A stretch of 32,054 nt of DNA from Lachnospiraceae bacterium (GTDB lineage Bacteria > Bacillota > Clostridia > Lachnospirales > Lachnospiraceae): NCBI GenBank assembly GCA_900771955.1, contig CAAGPW010000217.1:1-32054 (forward strand). The letters run 5' to 3'. Below the pieces are notes generated by a model. That model did no database searches. It was not told the DNA's origin and was given only the letters and a program-made list of their open reading frames with translations. The translations under genes and the position numbers were made by a program. Position 1 is the first letter of the stretch. Each line of letters opens with the position of its first letter. Below, in pieces: positions 31,464-32,054 of the stretch.

Positions 31464-31609
31464 GTTCATTTTCGTTACATATCCTGTTTCTGTTATTAAA
31501 ATAGCGTATTCCGTCATAAAAAGCAAGCAGATTTTTCACTTTTTTATGCTTTTTGCTATTTTTCACAAATGGCAGGCTGTTTTTATATATTTTTTAAACA
31601 CATTTGCTA

Positions 31610-32054
31610 TTATTCAGCTTTTCCAACAGATCCGAATAATTCCATCTTCTCTTTTACAGTTGCCTTGATTGCTTCTGCACCCGGAGCAAGTAATTTACGA
31701 GGATCAAAGCCCTTTCCTTCAAGATCCTTGCCTGCTTCGATGTATTTACGTGTAGCATCTGCGAATGCTAACTGGCACTCTGTATTTACATTGATCTTGG
31801 CAACACCAAGTGTGATCGCTTTCTTGATCATGTCTGCCGGGATACCTGTACCACCGTGAAGAACTAACGGCATAAGGCCTGTCTTCTGCTGAACAGCATC
31901 CAGAGTCTCAAAGCTGAGTCCCGGCCAGTTTGCCGGATATTTTCCATGGATATTACCGATACCTGCTGCAAGCATATCTACGCCAAGATCAGCGATTGCC
32001 TTGCACTCGTTCGGATCTGCGCACTCACCCATACCAACAACACCGTCTTCTTCA
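31610..32054 (-). CDS. fba: Class II fructose-bisphosphate aldolase (3' part, cut by window edge)
   Basis: The last 147 codons of a class II zinc-dependent aldolase that splits fructose-1,6-bisphosphate into two triose phosphates in glycolysis and gluconeogenesis. Visible landmarks: EEDGVVGMGECADP at the cut end, the zinc ligand His in GIGNIHGKYP, the second in VLHGGTGIP, and KINVNTECQLAFADATRKY, the phosphate-binding and dimer region. The tail ends GSVGKAE. The start and N-terminal half lie beyond the right edge, so the reading frame is open at 32054. A methionine at 32032 is internal, not a start. Confidence 0.95.
   Translation of the reverse strand, partial: EEDGVVGMGECADPNECKAIADLGVDMLAAGIGNIHGKYPANWPGLSFETLDAVQQKTGLMPLVLHGGTGIPADMIKKAITLGVAKINVNTECQLAFADATRKYIEAGKDLEGKGFDPRKLLAPGAEAIKATVKEKMELFGSVGKAE

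Noticed and set aside
31347..31609. Glutamine riboswitch or T-box before glnN
   Set aside because: No conserved motif that I recognise; only one hairpin terminator is clear.

Overview
The window looks like a chromosomal segment of a gut-type Clostridia bacterium, most likely Lachnospiraceae (Roseburia/Agathobacter/Blautia-like). This rests on gene content (type III glutamine synthetase, class II aldolase, an xxxLxxG repeat protein paired with an MMPL transporter, VanW-domain protein, EcfA1-EcfA2-EcfT-TruA block), strong GGAGG-type ribosome sites and moderate GC. Genus is a guess. Almost every gene lies on the minus strand, so transcription runs right to left. The only clear plus-strand gene is at 9110-9727. 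I saw no rRNA, tRNA, CRISPR array, IS element or phage gene.

Layout, left to right. 68-340: small Cys-rich protein, probably the N-terminal stump of a methyltransferase. 530-6088: a tightly packed minus-strand operon (Lrp-type regulator, aminotransferase, trmL, ecfA1, ecfA2, ecfT, truA). 6143-7129: AIR-synthase/HypE-like protein. 7242-8783: exported VanW-domain protein. 8941-9048: a 35-residue single-helix membrane protein ORF. 9110-9727: lone plus-strand TPR-like membrane-anchored protein. 9760-13903: operon of a corrinoid-activator-like ASKHA/[2Fe-2S] protein, a B12-binding-type radical SAM protein and a DnaQ-like exonuclease.

14173-20838 is the most interesting part: a seven-gene operon that does not match a pathway I recognise (MmgE/PrpD protein, ornithine cyclodeaminase/mu-crystallin homologue, nitrilase-family hydrolase, cytidylate-kinase-like protein, and an SsuABC/TauABC-type ABC importer). 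It has a near-consensus sigma-A promoter and a leader RNA with an intrinsic terminator just before the first gene. The 5' end of the leader can pair with the terminator's U-tract, which suggests attenuation. A LysR-type regulator lies just upstream (21025-21942) and a strong terminator closes the operon. The block looks more A+T-rich than its flanks and may have been acquired as a catabolic/uptake module.

22161-27924: MntP-like membrane protein; an xxxLxxG-repeat exported protein and an MMPL transporter; a TetR-family regulator. 27937-28983: HD-GYP-type phosphohydrolase, cotranscribed with the TetR gene. 29220-31346: glutamine synthetase III followed by two striking hairpins. 31610-32054: 3' end of fructose-bisphosphate aldolase, running off the right edge.

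Working together: the importer and enzymes of 14173-20838 probably bring in and break down one nitrogen-containing small molecule. The MMPL/xxxLxxG pair probably forms an envelope export machine under the TetR regulator. EcfA1A2T forms the shared energising module for vitamin/metal S-components encoded elsewhere.
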